Source of the DNA: Pedobacter sp. Leaf170
GTDB lineage: Bacteria > Bacteroidota > Bacteroidia > Sphingobacteriales > Sphingobacteriaceae
Assembly: GCF_920984665.1 (NCBI RefSeq)
Contig: NZ_CAKLBP010000006.1
Coordinates: forward strand, 124,001 to 188,000
DNA: 64,000 nucleotides
Direction: 5' to 3'
The translations under genes and the position numbers were made by a program. The notes under the pieces were generated by a model. That model was not told the DNA's origin, did not search any database, and saw only the letters and a program-made list of their open reading frames with translations. Shown one piece after another: positions 17,162-27,186 of this stretch (within the stretch, counting starts at the first letter, position 1; each line of letters begins with the position of its first letter).

Positions 17162-19465
17162 TTGGATTATTTAGAAGGATTAAACCCACAGCAGAGAGCA
17201 GCAGTTGAGAACACGAAAGGACCAGTAATGATTGTTGCAGGTGCAGGTTCGGGAAAAACGAGAGTAATAACTTATCGCGTTGCGCACCTTATACAAAGCG
17301 GAACAGATGCATTTAATATTTTAGTTTTAACCTTTACCAACAAAGCCAGTAAAGATATGCGTGAGCGTATTAGCAAAGTGGTTGGTGCGGAGGCTAAAAA
17401 CATCTGGATGGGAACATTTCACTCGGTATTTGCAAAAATTTTACGAGTTGAAGCAGAAAAAATCGGTTATCCAAGCAATTTTACCATTTACGATACAGAC
17501 GATAGCAAAAGTGTAATTCGCAGTATTTTGAAAGAAATGCAGCTCGATGATAAGCTTTATGCAGCTAATTTTGTTTTTAACAGGATCTCTTCAGCAAAAA
17601 ATAATTTAATTTCTCCTGCCGAATATAATTCAAACGAACAGATACAAGCAGAAGATAATCAGAATAAAAGACCATTAATCGGACAGATTTACGAAACCTA
17701 TGCTAAACGTTGTTTTAGAGCTGGGGCAATGGATTTTGATGATTTGCTGTTCAAAACCAATATTTTATTAAAAGAACATCCTGATGTTTTAAATAAATAC
17801 CAACAGAAATTTAAGTATTTAATGGTTGATGAGTATCAGGATACTAACTTTTCTCAATACACGATTGTTAAAAAACTTGCCGCAGCTTACCAAAATATTT
17901 GTGTGGTGGGCGATGATGCACAAAGTATTTACGCTTTCCGTGGTGCAAACATTCAGAATATTTTAAATTTTGAACGCGATTACCCGGATTTAAAAGTATA
18001 TAAGTTAGAACAGAACTATCGTTCTACTCAAAACATTGTTGATGCAGCCAGCAGCATAATTGCCAACAATAAAAATCAGCTTGAAAAAAATGTTTTCTCA
18101 GAAAATCCTCAGGGAGATAGAATTAAAGTTGCAAGGGCATTTACAGATAACGAAGAAGGTAAGTTGGTTGCCGAATCTATTGTGCAGGAACGTAGTTTGA
18201 AAGGTTATGATTACCACGATTTTGCAATTTTATATCGTACAAATGCTCAAAGTAGGGCGATGGAGGAATCTTTAAGAAAACTAAATGTTCCTTACAAAAT
18301 TTACGGCGGCTTGTCTTTCTATCAACGTAAAGAGATAAAGGATTTAATAGCCTACTTCAGGTTAACTTTTAATCCGAACGATGAAGAAGCTGTTAAAAGG
18401 GTTATTAACTATCCAAAACGTGGTATTGGAGATACTTCTATTGATAAGATTATAGTAGCCGCAGACCAACATAATAAAACCATGTGGGATGTAATTTCGA
18501 ATGCACACATGTATGTAGATGGCCGTTTAGCCAACCAGCTTAACGATTTCTCGATGATGGTACAGAGCTTTGCTGCCGAAGCAAAAAAACTTGATGCATA
18601 CGAAACTGCTCTATTTATTGCGCAACACGCTGGTATTTTAAAGGAACTTTACAATGATGATAGTGTTGAAGGCAGAAGCAGATATGAAAACATTCAGGAA
18701 TTATTAAATGGTATAAAAGAGTTTGCCGAGCGAGAAGATATTGAGGAAAAAGGCCTTGATATTTTTATGCAAGATGTTGCGCTTTTGACCAACGATGATA
18801 AAGACGGCGATAAAAATAAGGATACCGTTTCTTTAATGACCATACACTCTGCCAAAGGTTTGGAATTTAAAAATGTGTTTATCGTTGGTTTGGAAGAAAA
18901 CCTTTTCCCTTCTCAAATGTCGGTTAACTCGCGTTCTGATTTAGAAGAAGAGCGTAGGTTATTTTATGTTGCAATAACCCGAGCTGAGGTAAAATTAACA
19001 ATCACTTATGCAACATCCCGTTATCGTTGGGGCACACTTACAAATTGCGAACCCAGCCGTTTTATAAATGAAATCAATCCCAAATATTTGGAATTAGATG
19101 TTAAACCTGCAGCAAAAAGTGCTTTCTTAGATGGTAATTTCGATGATGAACGTAAAAGCTGGACATCGCAACCAAGAGATTTCTTTAGTAAGCCGAAGCC
19201 TGCAAGCGCAACAACATCTGCCCCACCAGTACGCCCAAAAACAACATCATTACTCGCGAAGGCACACGTGCCAACACCTGGCTTCACACCTTCTCAGCCA
19301 AACGAGTTTCAAAATGGCATGGAAGTAGAACACGAGAAGTTTGGTTTTGGTAAAATTATTAGTCTGGAGGGCACTTTGCCTGATGTAAAAGCAACAGTAT
19401 TCTTTCAAGGATTAGGCAATAAGCAATTATTATTGAAATTCGCAAAGCTGATGATTAAGAAATAG
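17162..19465 (+). CDS. pcrA: ATP-dependent DNA helicase, UvrD/PcrA family
   Basis: A 767-residue SF1A helicase, started here at TTG 17162 (LDYLEGLNPQQRAAVE), which has a Shine-Dalgarno sequence and lies downstream of the -7 box. Motifs run in order: the Q-motif LNPQQ, Walker A GAGSGKT, TFTNKAS (Ia), VDEYQDTN (Walker B), GDDAQSIYAFRGA (III), QNYRST (IV), LMTIHSAKGLEF (V) and LFYVAITRAE (VI). A C-terminal tail with a Pro/Ala/Ser-rich linker ends in GMEVEHEKFGFGKIISLEG, the RNA-polymerase/KOW-like element of PcrA/UvrD. It unwinds 3'-5' in repair and removes RecA or stalled polymerase. It is followed by the 179-bp repeat array. Confidence 0.93.
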   Translation: MDYLEGLNPQQRAAVENTKGPVMIVAGAGSGKTRVITYRVAHLIQSGTDAFNILVLTFTNKASKDMRERISKVVGAEAKNIWMGTFHSVFAKILRVEAEKIGYPSNFTIYDTDDSKSVIRSILKEMQLDDKLYAANFVFNRISSAKNNLISPAEYNSNEQIQAEDNQNKRPLIGQIYETYAKRCFRAGAMDFDDLLFKTNILLKEHPDVLNKYQQKFKYLMVDEYQDTNFSQYTIVKKLAAAYQNICVVGDDAQSIYAFRGANIQNILNFERDYPDLKVYKLEQNYRSTQNIVDAASSIIANNKNQLEKNVFSENPQGDRIKVARAFTDNEEGKLVAESIVQERSLKGYDYHDFAILYRTNAQSRAMEESLRKLNVPYKIYGGLSFYQRKEIKDLIAYFRLTFNPNDEEAVKRVINYPKRGIGDTSIDKIIVAADQHNKTMWDVISNAHMYVDGRLANQLNDFSMMVQSFAAEAKKLDAYETALFIAQHAGILKELYNDDSVEGRSRYENIQELLNGIKEFAEREDIEEKGLDIFMQDVALLTNDDKDGDKNKDTVSLMTIHSAKGLEFKNVFIVGLEENLFPSQMSVNSRSDLEEERRLFYVAITRAEVKLTITYATSRYRWGTLTNCEPSRFINEINPKYLELDVKPAAKSAFLDGNFDDERKSWTSQPRDFFSKPKPASATTSAPPVRPKTTSLLAKAHVPTPGFTPSQPNEFQNGMEVEHEKFGFGKIISLEGTLPDVKATVFFQGLGNKQLLLKFAKLMIKK

Positions 19466-19561
19466 TTGGTAGTAGCCACAGATTTACTATTCTATGTAAG
19501 CACGATGATTTTCTTCGTGCTTTTTTTGTCTTACCCTATTAAGATTTTACAAACCACATCC

Positions 19562-21646
19562 AACCTCACCCTAACAATGTTTCTACCGTACCAATGCAAC
19601 TCTGCAATCACTCTCATTGAAGAGAGGGAAATGAAGATAGTGGGTTAAGCACAGTTGCATAAAACCCTCTGTTCAAGGAGAGGGACGTTACATTTAACCT
19701 CACCCTAACAACGTTTCTGCTGTACCAATGCAACTGTGAATTCCCTCTCCTTAAAGAGAGGAAAATGAAGTTGGTGTGTTTAGCACAGTTCCATAAAACC
19801 CTCTCTTTAAGGAGAGGGCGGTTACAAAATTAGCCAAACCACATACTTTCAAAGGGTAAGGTAAATCGCACATTAACCTCACCCTAACAACGTTTCTGCT
19901 GTACCAAAGCCAATGTGCATCCCTCTCCTTGAAGAGAGGGAAATGAAGGTGGTTTAGCACAGTTCCCTAAAACCCTCTGTCCAAGGAGAGGGCGGTTATA
20001 AAATTAGCCAAACCACGTATTTTCAAAGGGTGAGGTAAGTCAAACATCAACCTCATCCTAACAACGTTTCTGCTGTACCAATCCAACTGTGCAATCCCTC
20101 TCCTTGAAGAGAGGGAAATGAATATAGTGGGTTAAGCACAGTTCCATAAAACCCTCTCTTCAAGGAGAGGGCGGTTATAAAATTAGCCAAACCACGTATT
20201 TTCAAAGGGTGAGGTAAATAGTATTTTAACCTCACCCTAACAACGTTTCTGCTGTACCAAAGCCAATGTGTAATCCCTCTCCTTGATGAGAGGAAAATGA
20301 ATATAGTGGGTTAAGCACAGTTCCATAAAACCCTCTCTTCAAGGAGAGGGCGGTTACAAAATTAGCCAAACCACATTCCTTCATAGGGTGAGGTAAATAG
20401 TATTTTAACCTCACCCTAACAATGTTTCTGCTGTACCAAAGCCAATGTGTAATCCCTCTCCTTGAAGAGAGGAAAATGAAGTTGGTGTGTTTAGCACAGT
20501 TCCATAAAACCCTCTCTTTAAGGAGAGGGCCGTTACAAAATTAGCTAAACCACCTACTTTCAAAGTGTGAGGTAAATAATATTTTAACCTCACCCTAACA
20601 ATGTTTCTACCGTACCAATGCACTGCGCAATCCCTCTCTTCAAGAGAGGGAAATGAATATAGTAGGTTAAGCACAGTTCCATAAAACCCTCTCTTCAAGG
20701 AGAGGGCGGTTACAAAATTAGCCAAACCACATTCTTTCAAAGGGTGAGGTGAATCGTATTTTAACCTCACCCTAACAACGTTTCTGCTTTACCAATCCAA
20801 CTGTGCAATCCCTCTCCTACAAGAGAGGGAAATGAAGTTGGTGTGTTTAGCACAGTTCCCTAAAACCCTCTCTTCTAGGAGAGGGCGGCTACAAAATTAG
20901 CCAAACCACATACTTTCAAAGGGTGAGGTAAATAGTATTTTAACCTCACCCTAACAATGTTTCTACCGTACCAATGCAACTGCGCAATCCCTCTCCTTAA
21001 AGAGAGGAAAATGAAGGTGGTGTGTTTAGCACAGTTCCATAAAACCCTCTCTTCAAGGAGAGGGCGGCTACAAAATTAGCTAAACCACGTACTTTCACAG
21101 GGTGAAGTAAATTGTATTTTAACCTCACCCTAACAATGTTTCTACCGTACCAATGCAGCTGTGCAATCCCTCTCCTTAAAGAGAGGGAAATGAAGATAGT
21201 GGGTTTAGAACAGTTCCATAAAACCCTCTCTTCAAGGAGAGGGCGGTTACAAAATTAGCCAAACCACATACTTTCAAAGGGTGAGGTAAATAGTATTATA
21301 ACCTCACCCTAACAACGTTTCTGCTGTACCAATGCAACTCTGCAATCCCTCTCCTTGAAGAGATGGGAAGTAAAGGTGGTCTGTTTAGCACAGTCCATAA
21401 AACCCTCTCTTCAAGGAGAGGGCGGTTACAAAATTAGCCAAACCACATACTTTCAAAGGGTGAGGTAAATAGTATTATAACCTCACCCTAACAACGTTTC
21501 TGCTGTACCAATGCAACTCTGCAATCCCTCTCCTTGAAGAGATGGGAAGTAAAGGTGGTCTGTTTAGCACAGGTCCATAAAACCCTCTCTTCAAGGAGAG
21601 GGCTGTTACAAAATTAGCCAAACCACATACTTACATAGGGTGAGGT
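19562..21646. repeat. Tandem array of twelve 179-bp units between pcrA and smc
   Basis: Units start at 19562, 19696, 19875, 20049, 20228, 20407, 20586, 20763, 20942, 21121, 21300 and 21479. The period is 179 in most; unit 1 is shortened to 134, and two others are 174 and 177. Each unit opens with AACCTCACCCTAAC and closes with AGGGTGAGGT, forming an outer inverted repeat. Inside are CCCTCTCCTTGAAGAGAGGG and its exact reverse complement, with further GTGGTTTAGC / GCCAAACCAC complementarity. About 12-15 AT-rich bases separate units. The last two units are almost identical, implying recent duplication. The period is not a multiple of three, so the repeated short ORFs it contains are not a protein. 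Confidence 0.95.
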
Positions 21647-21884
21647 TTTTTGCCTCGGAAATACCGAGTACACTAAAATTATTAAATCCTATTTCCCTAT
21701 CTTCTATGTTTCTGTGGCTAATCTTTTTTGGCTTTATCATCATAAAATTACTATACCTTATATTAAAACACCTCTTCTTTCTCTGCGTAAAACTTTGCAA
21801 ACTCAGCGGTTAAACAATCAGTTTCCGTTTGAAAAACAATGAAATTATCCTTAATATTGATATCCGCTTCCCCGGATTCGAACC
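21647..21884. other. Leader region of smc with repeat words
   Basis: It contains TTTCTGTGGCTAATC (21710-21724) and CTCTGCGTAAAACTTTGC..CTCAGCGGTTAAA (21780-21813). A related TGAGAAAAACTTTGCGCATTT word occurs at 49417-49437. No clear promoter box is seen. Confidence 0.4.
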
Positions 21885-24800
21885 ATGCAACTTACCAAGT
21901 TAGAGATTAAAGGTTTTAAAAGCTTTGGCGATAAAGTAACCATCAACTTTAATGAGGGTGTTACGGCTATTGTTGGTCCGAATGGTTGCGGAAAATCTAA
22001 TGTTATCGATGCTATGCGTTGGGTTTTGGGCGAGCAAAGTACACGAGCGCTCCGTTCTGAAAAAATGGAAAACATCATTTTTAACGGAACAAAAAACCGC
22101 AAGCAGGCACAACTCGCAGAAGTTTCTTTGAGCTTTGATAACACCAAAAATATTTTACCAACGGCTTATTCATCAGTTACCATTACCCGAAAATTATATC
22201 GAAATGGCGATAGTGAATATCGCTTAAATGATGTTCAATGCAGATTAAAAGATATAACAGATTTATTTTTGGATACAGGTATCGGTGCCGACAGTTATTC
22301 TATAATCGAGCTTAAAATGGTTGATGAAATTATCTCTAACAAAGAAAATTCACGCCGATCTTTATTCGAAGAAGCCTCAGGAATATCAAAATATAAACTT
22401 CGTAAAAAGCAAACTTTTAATAAATTAAAAGATACCGAAGCTGATTTAGAACGTGTAGAAGATTTGCTTTTTGAGATTGAAAAAAACCTTAAAACACTCG
22501 AAAATCAAGCTAAAAAGGCTGAGCGATACTACAAACTTAAAGAGCAATATAGAGATTTAAGTGTGCAACTTGCCTCTCACCGCATTTCTTTTTTTCGTAC
22601 AGATTTAATTGCTTTGGAAACCCAGGAGCAAAATGAGCAGGTAAATAGAACAGCCTTAAGTTCACAAATAGATTTAGGTGAGGCTAACCTGCAAAAGCTT
22701 AAACTAGAGAGTATCAATCAGGAAAAAAATTTGTCGGTGCAACAAAAAGCTACAAACGAAGTAGTTTCTAAAATTCGTGCATACGAGAGCGAAAAGAAAG
22801 TTAAAAACGAACAAATGCGTTTTTTGCAAGAGAAAGAAACCCGCTTAGCGACTGAACTTGATAAAGATAAAAATCAACTTAACCACATTAAGTACAATAT
22901 TAAGCGACTTAACGAAGAAGTTTTAACGGAAACCGAAGTTTTTAACAAAGTTGAAGCAGATTTAAAAACATTAAAAACTTCGCTTGATACACTAAGAGAA
23001 CAGCAGCAAACCGAGAAAAACCGAACAGATAATCTTGTTAAATCAGTTAATGAATTGCAAAGCCAGGTTTATGCTTCGCAAAAAGAAATCGATATTTTAA
23101 ATATTCAAAAAGATGCTTTGGTACAAGAAACCAACAGAAATGTTGATGACACTGAAACCAAAAGCATGGAACTTAAGGCATTTGATCATGCCCTCGCAGA
23201 ACTTAATATACAGGTTAGAGAAAAGCAGACAACAATAAAAAATATTACCAAGGCAGAAGAAATTTTAAAAGAAAAACTAAGTATTGCCGAACTAAATTTA
23301 AGCAGCAACAAAGAAAAGCTAAATGCCGAAAACCGCAAAAAAGATGCGAAGCAAAACGAATATAACCTTACCAAATCGCTTGTAGATAGCTTAGAAGGCT
23401 TTCCGGAATCCATTCGTTTTCTAAAAAAGAATAGTTTATTTTCCAAAAATGCTTTGCTCCTATCTGATATTTTATTTTGTGATGAAGATTATCGCATTGC
23501 AATTGAAAACTATTTAGAGCCGGTGATGAACCATTACGTAGTTGAACAATATGCAGATGCTGTACAGGCCATTAATTTACTAACGGATGCAAGCAGAGGC
23601 CGGGCAAACTTTTTTGTACTGGAAAATATTCCTGATAGAAATGCCACTATTGCAAAACACGAAGGTTTAATTTCTGCATTGGAAGTTATTGAGGTTGATA
23701 AGAAATATAAAAACCTGGGCAACCTCCTGCTTCAAAATGTGTACATCGCAATAGCTGAACAAGAAAATATATTCAAGCAAAATGCTCGGGAAGGCATTAC
23801 AATTTTAGCCAAAAACGGAAAATACGCTCAAACCAAATTCACCTTATCGGGTGGTTCAGTAGGTTTATTTGAAGGTAAAAGAATCGGAAGGGCCAAAAAT
23901 CTGGAGAATTTAGCGAAAGAAATTAAATCATCAGAAACGCTGATCAACCAGTATAATGCCACCATATCCACCGAAACAGAAAATATTTTCAATTTAAAAG
24001 ACGCATCAAAAGTTAATCAACTTGCTGTTTTACAGCAAGAAATGAACCGGCTAAATAACGAGCATATTTCTCTTCAAACCCGTAGAGACCAATATCAGGA
24101 GTTTATTACAACGAGCGAAAACCGGAAAACAGATATTGCTCAAAAGATTGTTTCTATTGAAAAGTTGCTCTCAGAGAAATTACCCACTTTGATAGCATTG
24201 CAGAAAAATCAGCAAGACGCACATCTAAACTTACAGGAACAACAGCTCAACTATCAGGAAACTGCAGATGCAGTTAACGAAACTACAACCAAATTCAATC
24301 AGGATAATATCCGCTTTCATCAGCAACAAAATAAACTTTCTGGTTTAGAAAAGGATTTAGATTACCGATTTGTGCAAGAAGAAGCACTAAATAAGCGTAT
24401 TGCGCAAAACGATAAAGAACTTCAAGCAACATTAGCAGAGATTACCAATACTTTGCAGCATACAGATTTGAGTGATGATACGCTTTTAGATATGTATCAG
24501 CAACGCGAAGAAATGGAAAAAGGCTTGGCTGAAGCTGAGAAAGACTATTTTGACAGCAAGGGTAACATAAACGAGCTCGAAACCAGTTTAACCACATTGA
24601 GAAAAAACCGTGAAGAAACAGATTTCATTCTAACGGAAATAAAGGATAAGAAAAATACACTAAAAATTGATTTAAATTCACTTAAGGAGCGTTTGGCTGT
24701 AGAATTTAATATTGATATTAACGATTTATTGGAAACGGAAACCGAGGTAACGGAAAGTGAATTCGAACTTCGCCAAAAGGTAGATAAAATGAAACGCCAG

Positions 24801-25418
24801 CTTGATGAGTTTGGCGCCATTAATTCAATGGCTATGGAAGCCTATAAAGAAATGGATGAGCGTTATACTTTTATCCAAAACCAGAAAAAAGACCTTAACG
24901 CAGCCAAAACCGACCTTTTGCAAACCATTAAAGAAATTGATGATACTGCAAAAGAAAAATTTATGCAGGCTTTTACGCAAGCACGTGAACATTTTATTGT
25001 TGTGTTTCGCTCCTTATTTAACGATGAAGATAGCTGCGATTTAATTTTATCGGACACATCAAACCCGCTTGAAGCAGATATCGATATCATCGCTCGTCCG
25101 AAAGGCAAGCGCCCGCTATCAATTAATCAATTATCCGGAGGAGAAAAAACCCTTACTGCAACTGCGCTTTTGTTTTCCCTTTACCTGCTTAAACCTGCCC
25201 CATTCTGTATTTTTGATGAGGTAGATGCTCCATTGGATGATACTAACATTGATAAATTTAACAACATTATCCGTAAATTTTCTGACCAGTCGCAGTTTAT
25301 AATTGTATCGCACAACAAAAGAACTATTGCCAGCACCGATATTATTTATGGCGTTACCATGGTAGAACAAGGTGTTTCGAGAGTAGTTGCGGTAGATTTG
25401 CGGGAAGTTGCAGCTTAA
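21885..25418 (+). CDS. smc: Chromosome segregation ATPase SMC
   Basis: A 1177-residue protein of normal SMC length. The N-terminal head has GFKSFGDK and Walker A GPNGCGKSN (residues 31-39). A long coiled coil (~170-500) leads to a hinge around 505-680 (FPESIRFLKK..LLSDILFCDEDY, GGSVGLFEGKRIGRAKNLE). A second coiled coil (~680-1010) is followed by the C-terminal head with signature LSGGEKTLTA and Walker B FCIFDEVDAPLDD. It compacts and helps segregate the chromosome with ScpAB, which is not in this window. The start MQLTKLEIKGFKSFG is canonical. It stands alone, directly downstream of the repeat array. Confidence 0.97.
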   Translation: MQLTKLEIKGFKSFGDKVTINFNEGVTAIVGPNGCGKSNVIDAMRWVLGEQSTRALRSEKMENIIFNGTKNRKQAQLAEVSLSFDNTKNILPTAYSSVTITRKLYRNGDSEYRLNDVQCRLKDITDLFLDTGIGADSYSIIELKMVDEIISNKENSRRSLFEEASGISKYKLRKKQTFNKLKDTEADLERVEDLLFEIEKNLKTLENQAKKAERYYKLKEQYRDLSVQLASHRISFFRTDLIALETQEQNEQVNRTALSSQIDLGEANLQKLKLESINQEKNLSVQQKATNEVVSKIRAYESEKKVKNEQMRFLQEKETRLATELDKDKNQLNHIKYNIKRLNEEVLTETEVFNKVEADLKTLKTSLDTLREQQQTEKNRTDNLVKSVNELQSQVYASQKEIDILNIQKDALVQETNRNVDDTETKSMELKAFDHALAELNIQVREKQTTIKNITKAEEILKEKLSIAELNLSSNKEKLNAENRKKDAKQNEYNLTKSLVDSLEGFPESIRFLKKNSLFSKNALLLSDILFCDEDYRIAIENYLEPVMNHYVVEQYADAVQAINLLTDASRGRANFFVLENIPDRNATIAKHEGLISALEVIEVDKKYKNLGNLLLQNVYIAIAEQENIFKQNAREGITILAKNGKYAQTKFTLSGGSVGLFEGKRIGRAKNLENLAKEIKSSETLINQYNATISTETENIFNLKDASKVNQLAVLQQEMNRLNNEHISLQTRRDQYQEFITTSENRKTDIAQKIVSIEKLLSEKLPTLIALQKNQQDAHLNLQEQQLNYQETADAVNETTTKFNQDNIRFHQQQNKLSGLEKDLDYRFVQEEALNKRIAQNDKELQATLAEITNTLQHTDLSDDTLLDMYQQREEMEKGLAEAEKDYFDSKGNINELETSLTTLRKNREETDFILTEIKDKKNTLKIDLNSLKERLAVEFNIDINDLLETETEVTESEFELRQKVDKMKRQLDEFGAINSMAMEAYKEMDERYTFIQNQKKDLNAAKTDLLQTIKEIDDTAKEKFMQAFTQAREHFIVVFRSLFNDEDSCDLILSDTSNPLEADIDIIARPKGKRPLSINQLSGGEKTLTATALLFSLYLLKPAPFCIFDEVDAPLDDTNIDKFNNIIRKFSDQSQFIIVSHNKRTIASTDIIYGVTMVEQGVSRVVAVDLREVAA

Positions 25419-25423
25419 AAGAA

Positions 25424-25456
25424 TTGAAAGTTGAAAGTGAAAAGTTGAAAGTTCAT
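25424..25456 (+). repeat. AAAGTTGAAAGT stutter
   Basis: Immediately after smc, a short stretch repeats GAAAGTTGAAAGTGAAAAGTTGA with a period of about 7-9 bases. Confidence 0.6.
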
Positions 25457-25489
25457 ATTTACTCAAATTCACTTAGATTTTTAAAATTA

Positions 25490-25583
25490 GAAAAACAAAG
25501 CCATCCTCTATCGCTGAATCCAGTCCTGCTGTACATTTTAGTCCCGATGAAGAATCGGGAGCTGCCATTCCCATCAGGTTTAT
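25490..25583 (-). repeat. R1 dispersed element, copy 4
   Basis: Minus strand: head AAACCTGATGGGAATGG, then CAGCTCCCGATTCTTCATCGGGAC (hairpin), then AGCAGGACTGGATTCAGCG and a decayed end GGCTTTGTTTTTC. Confidence 0.65.
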
Positions 25584-25664
25584 AAACGCAATACAGTATA
25601 AAACACAACGTTTTCCTATCAATATCCCAATAATTAATATCTTTAGCTTTTAATAATCGTAAAA

Positions 25665-26639
25665 ATGAAATTCCTTTATTTAATTCCATTAGCAATTACG
25701 CTAAGCTGTTGCTCATCCGTAAAAAATCAGGGTTCAACAGATTCATCTAAACTAGATACGCAACTACTAAAAGATGTTGAAACGCTTTCATCAGATGCAT
25801 ATCAAGGCAGAAAAACAGGAACAAAGGGTGCAGAAATGGCTAGAGCATACATCGTAGAAAGATTTCAAAAACTTGGTTTAAAATCTTATCCACAAAATAT
25901 AAATTATGCTCAGGAATTTTCTTTCAACTCAAGAGGCGGCACAAAAGTAAATGGCACAAACGTAATTGGATATATTCAGGGTAAAACTTCCAATGTAATT
26001 GTAGTTTCTGGACACTATGATCATCTGGGTGTGGTTAAAGATCAGGTTTTTAATGGTGCTGATGATAATGCATCGGGCACAGCTGGCTTATTAAAAATTG
26101 CAGCTTATTTTGCAAAACATAAACCAACTAACACCATTATATTTGCAGCCTTTGATGCAGAAGAAATGGGTTTACAAGGCGCTAAAGCATTTGTTGCTAA
26201 TCCACCGGTACCAATTGAAACCATAGTGGTAAATTTAAATATGGATATGATTAGCCATAGCGATAAAGGAGAATTATATGTTGCCGGAACCTTTAAATAC
26301 CCATCTTTAAAAAAGCATATAGATACCAATAGAAAGGATATCAAAGTAAGCTTAGGTCACGATGACCCAAAACTTGGCCATGATGATTGGACAAATCAAA
26401 GCGACCAGGGTGCATTTAATGCTAAAAATATTCCTTTCCTTTATTTTGGTGTAGAAGATCATAAAGATTACCACAAAGCAACTGATGAGTATCAAACCAT
26501 TACAAAGCAATTCTTTAGCAATGCTGCAAATGTTGTTTTAGATGTTGCTAAAAGCATAGATAATCAATCGGGCTTACAACAGTTGTTAAAAGATAAAATG
26601 ATAATGATGGATAATCCGCGGAAGCAGGAAAAGTTCTAA
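25665..26639 (+). CDS. M28 family zinc aminopeptidase, lipoprotein
   Basis: A 324-residue protein with a lipoprotein signal (FLYLIPLAITLSC, lipobox Cys at 15 or 16). The M28 catalytic domain has GHYDHLG (zinc His and Asp), NGADDNASGTAG (bridging Asp), DAEEMGLQGA (catalytic Glu and zinc Glu), NMDMIS (Asp) and a late His in GVEDHKDYHKATDEY. It is a membrane-anchored, probably periplasmic or surface exopeptidase. It lacks the PA domain of the larger M28 protein at 54904. It has a strong terminator and no operon partner. Confidence 0.9.
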   Translation: MKFLYLIPLAITLSCCSSVKNQGSTDSSKLDTQLLKDVETLSSDAYQGRKTGTKGAEMARAYIVERFQKLGLKSYPQNINYAQEFSFNSRGGTKVNGTNVIGYIQGKTSNVIVVSGHYDHLGVVKDQVFNGADDNASGTAGLLKIAAYFAKHKPTNTIIFAAFDAEEMGLQGAKAFVANPPVPIETIVVNLNMDMISHSDKGELYVAGTFKYPSLKKHIDTNRKDIKVSLGHDDPKLGHDDWTNQSDQGAFNAKNIPFLYFGVEDHKDYHKATDEYQTITKQFFSNAANVVLDVAKSIDNQSGLQQLLKDKMIMMDNPRKQEKF

Positions 26640-26659
26640 TCCATATAAAACAAATTAAC

Positions 26660-26687
26660 ACCTGCCCCAACAAGGCAGGTTTTTTTA
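26660..26687 (+). terminator. Terminator after the M28 gene
   Basis: Stem ACCTGCC / GGCAGGT with a 7-base loop, then seven Ts, beginning 21 bases after the stop codon. Confidence 0.9.
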
Positions 26688-26742
26688 TGCCCTAAAAAAT
26701 GGCTAATAGCTAATTAAAACACTAAAAATCAATAAATTAAAA

Positions 26743-26813
26743 AAACTATAAAAATAGTTTGTAAACTACATAAATAGTTGTAAATTAGATCAAGCAAACT
26801 ACAAAAATAGTTA
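26743..26813 (+). promoter_or_regulatory. Three BlaI/MecI-type operator palindromes
   Basis: AAACTAT..ATAGTTT (26743-26760), AAACTACATAAATAGTTG (26763-26780) and AAACTACAAAAATAGTTA (26796-26813) share AACTA-N6..8-TAGTT dyads with the ACTACA core of known BlaI/MecI operators. The last ends two bases before the BlaI-like start codon, so the regulator is expected to repress its own operon. Confidence 0.7.
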
Positions 26814-26815
26814 AG

Positions 26816-27184
26816 ATGTTAAAAGAACTTACAAAAGCAGAAGAGCAAATCATGTTAATCCTTTGGGAAATGGGTGAAGCACTCGTAAAAGACGTTATTG
26901 AAAAGATGGACGAACCGAAGCCAGCTTACAATACGGTATCTACGGTTATCAGAGTTTTAGAGGGCAAAGGTTTTGTGAATCATAAGGCTATCGGAAACAC
27001 ACACATATACTTCCCTATTGTAGCTGAAGCTGATTATAAACGTTTTGCCCTGAATAAAGTAATGAACAATTACTTCGAAAACTCTTATGAGAGTTTAGTT
27101 TCTTTTTTAGTAAAGGATAAAAAAATGAATACCGATGAACTCGACGAAATTATTAAACTGGCCGAAAAGCTTAAAAAAACCTAA
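26816..27184 (+). CDS. BlaI/MecI-family transcriptional repressor
   Basis: A 122-residue protein with the winged helix of BlaI/MecI (residues 5-72: LTKAEEQIMLILWEMGEALVKDVIEKM and AYNTVSTVIRVLEGKGFV) and a C-terminal dimerisation helix region (75-122). Family members bind ACTACA-type dyads as dimers and are released by proteolysis triggered by the partner M56 protein. The sequence directly upstream holds three such dyads. The next gene starts two bases after the stop codon, forming the standard two-gene repressor/sensor unit. No beta-lactamase or other obvious target is next to it, so the signal and regulon are unknown. Confidence 0.92.
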   Translation: MLKELTKAEEQIMLILWEMGEALVKDVIEKMDEPKPAYNTVSTVIRVLEGKGFVNHKAIGNTHIYFPIVAEADYKRFALNKVMNNYFENSYESLVSFLVKDKKMNTDELDEIIKLAEKLKKT

Positions 27185-27186
27185 TT

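Noticed and set aside
19751..20770. Repeated short minus-strand ORFs (about 60 residues, all with LANFVTALSLKRGFYGTVLN) in the 179-bp array
   Set aside because: They are the same repeat read in shifting frames; the 179-base period is not a multiple of three and no start signals or continuous frame exist.
21862..21887. tRNA-like TTCGAA segment (CCCCGGATTCGAACC) at the smc start
   Set aside because: The flanking bases do not form a T-stem and the rest of a tRNA would have to lie inside smc; there is no attachment-site duplicate or integrase.
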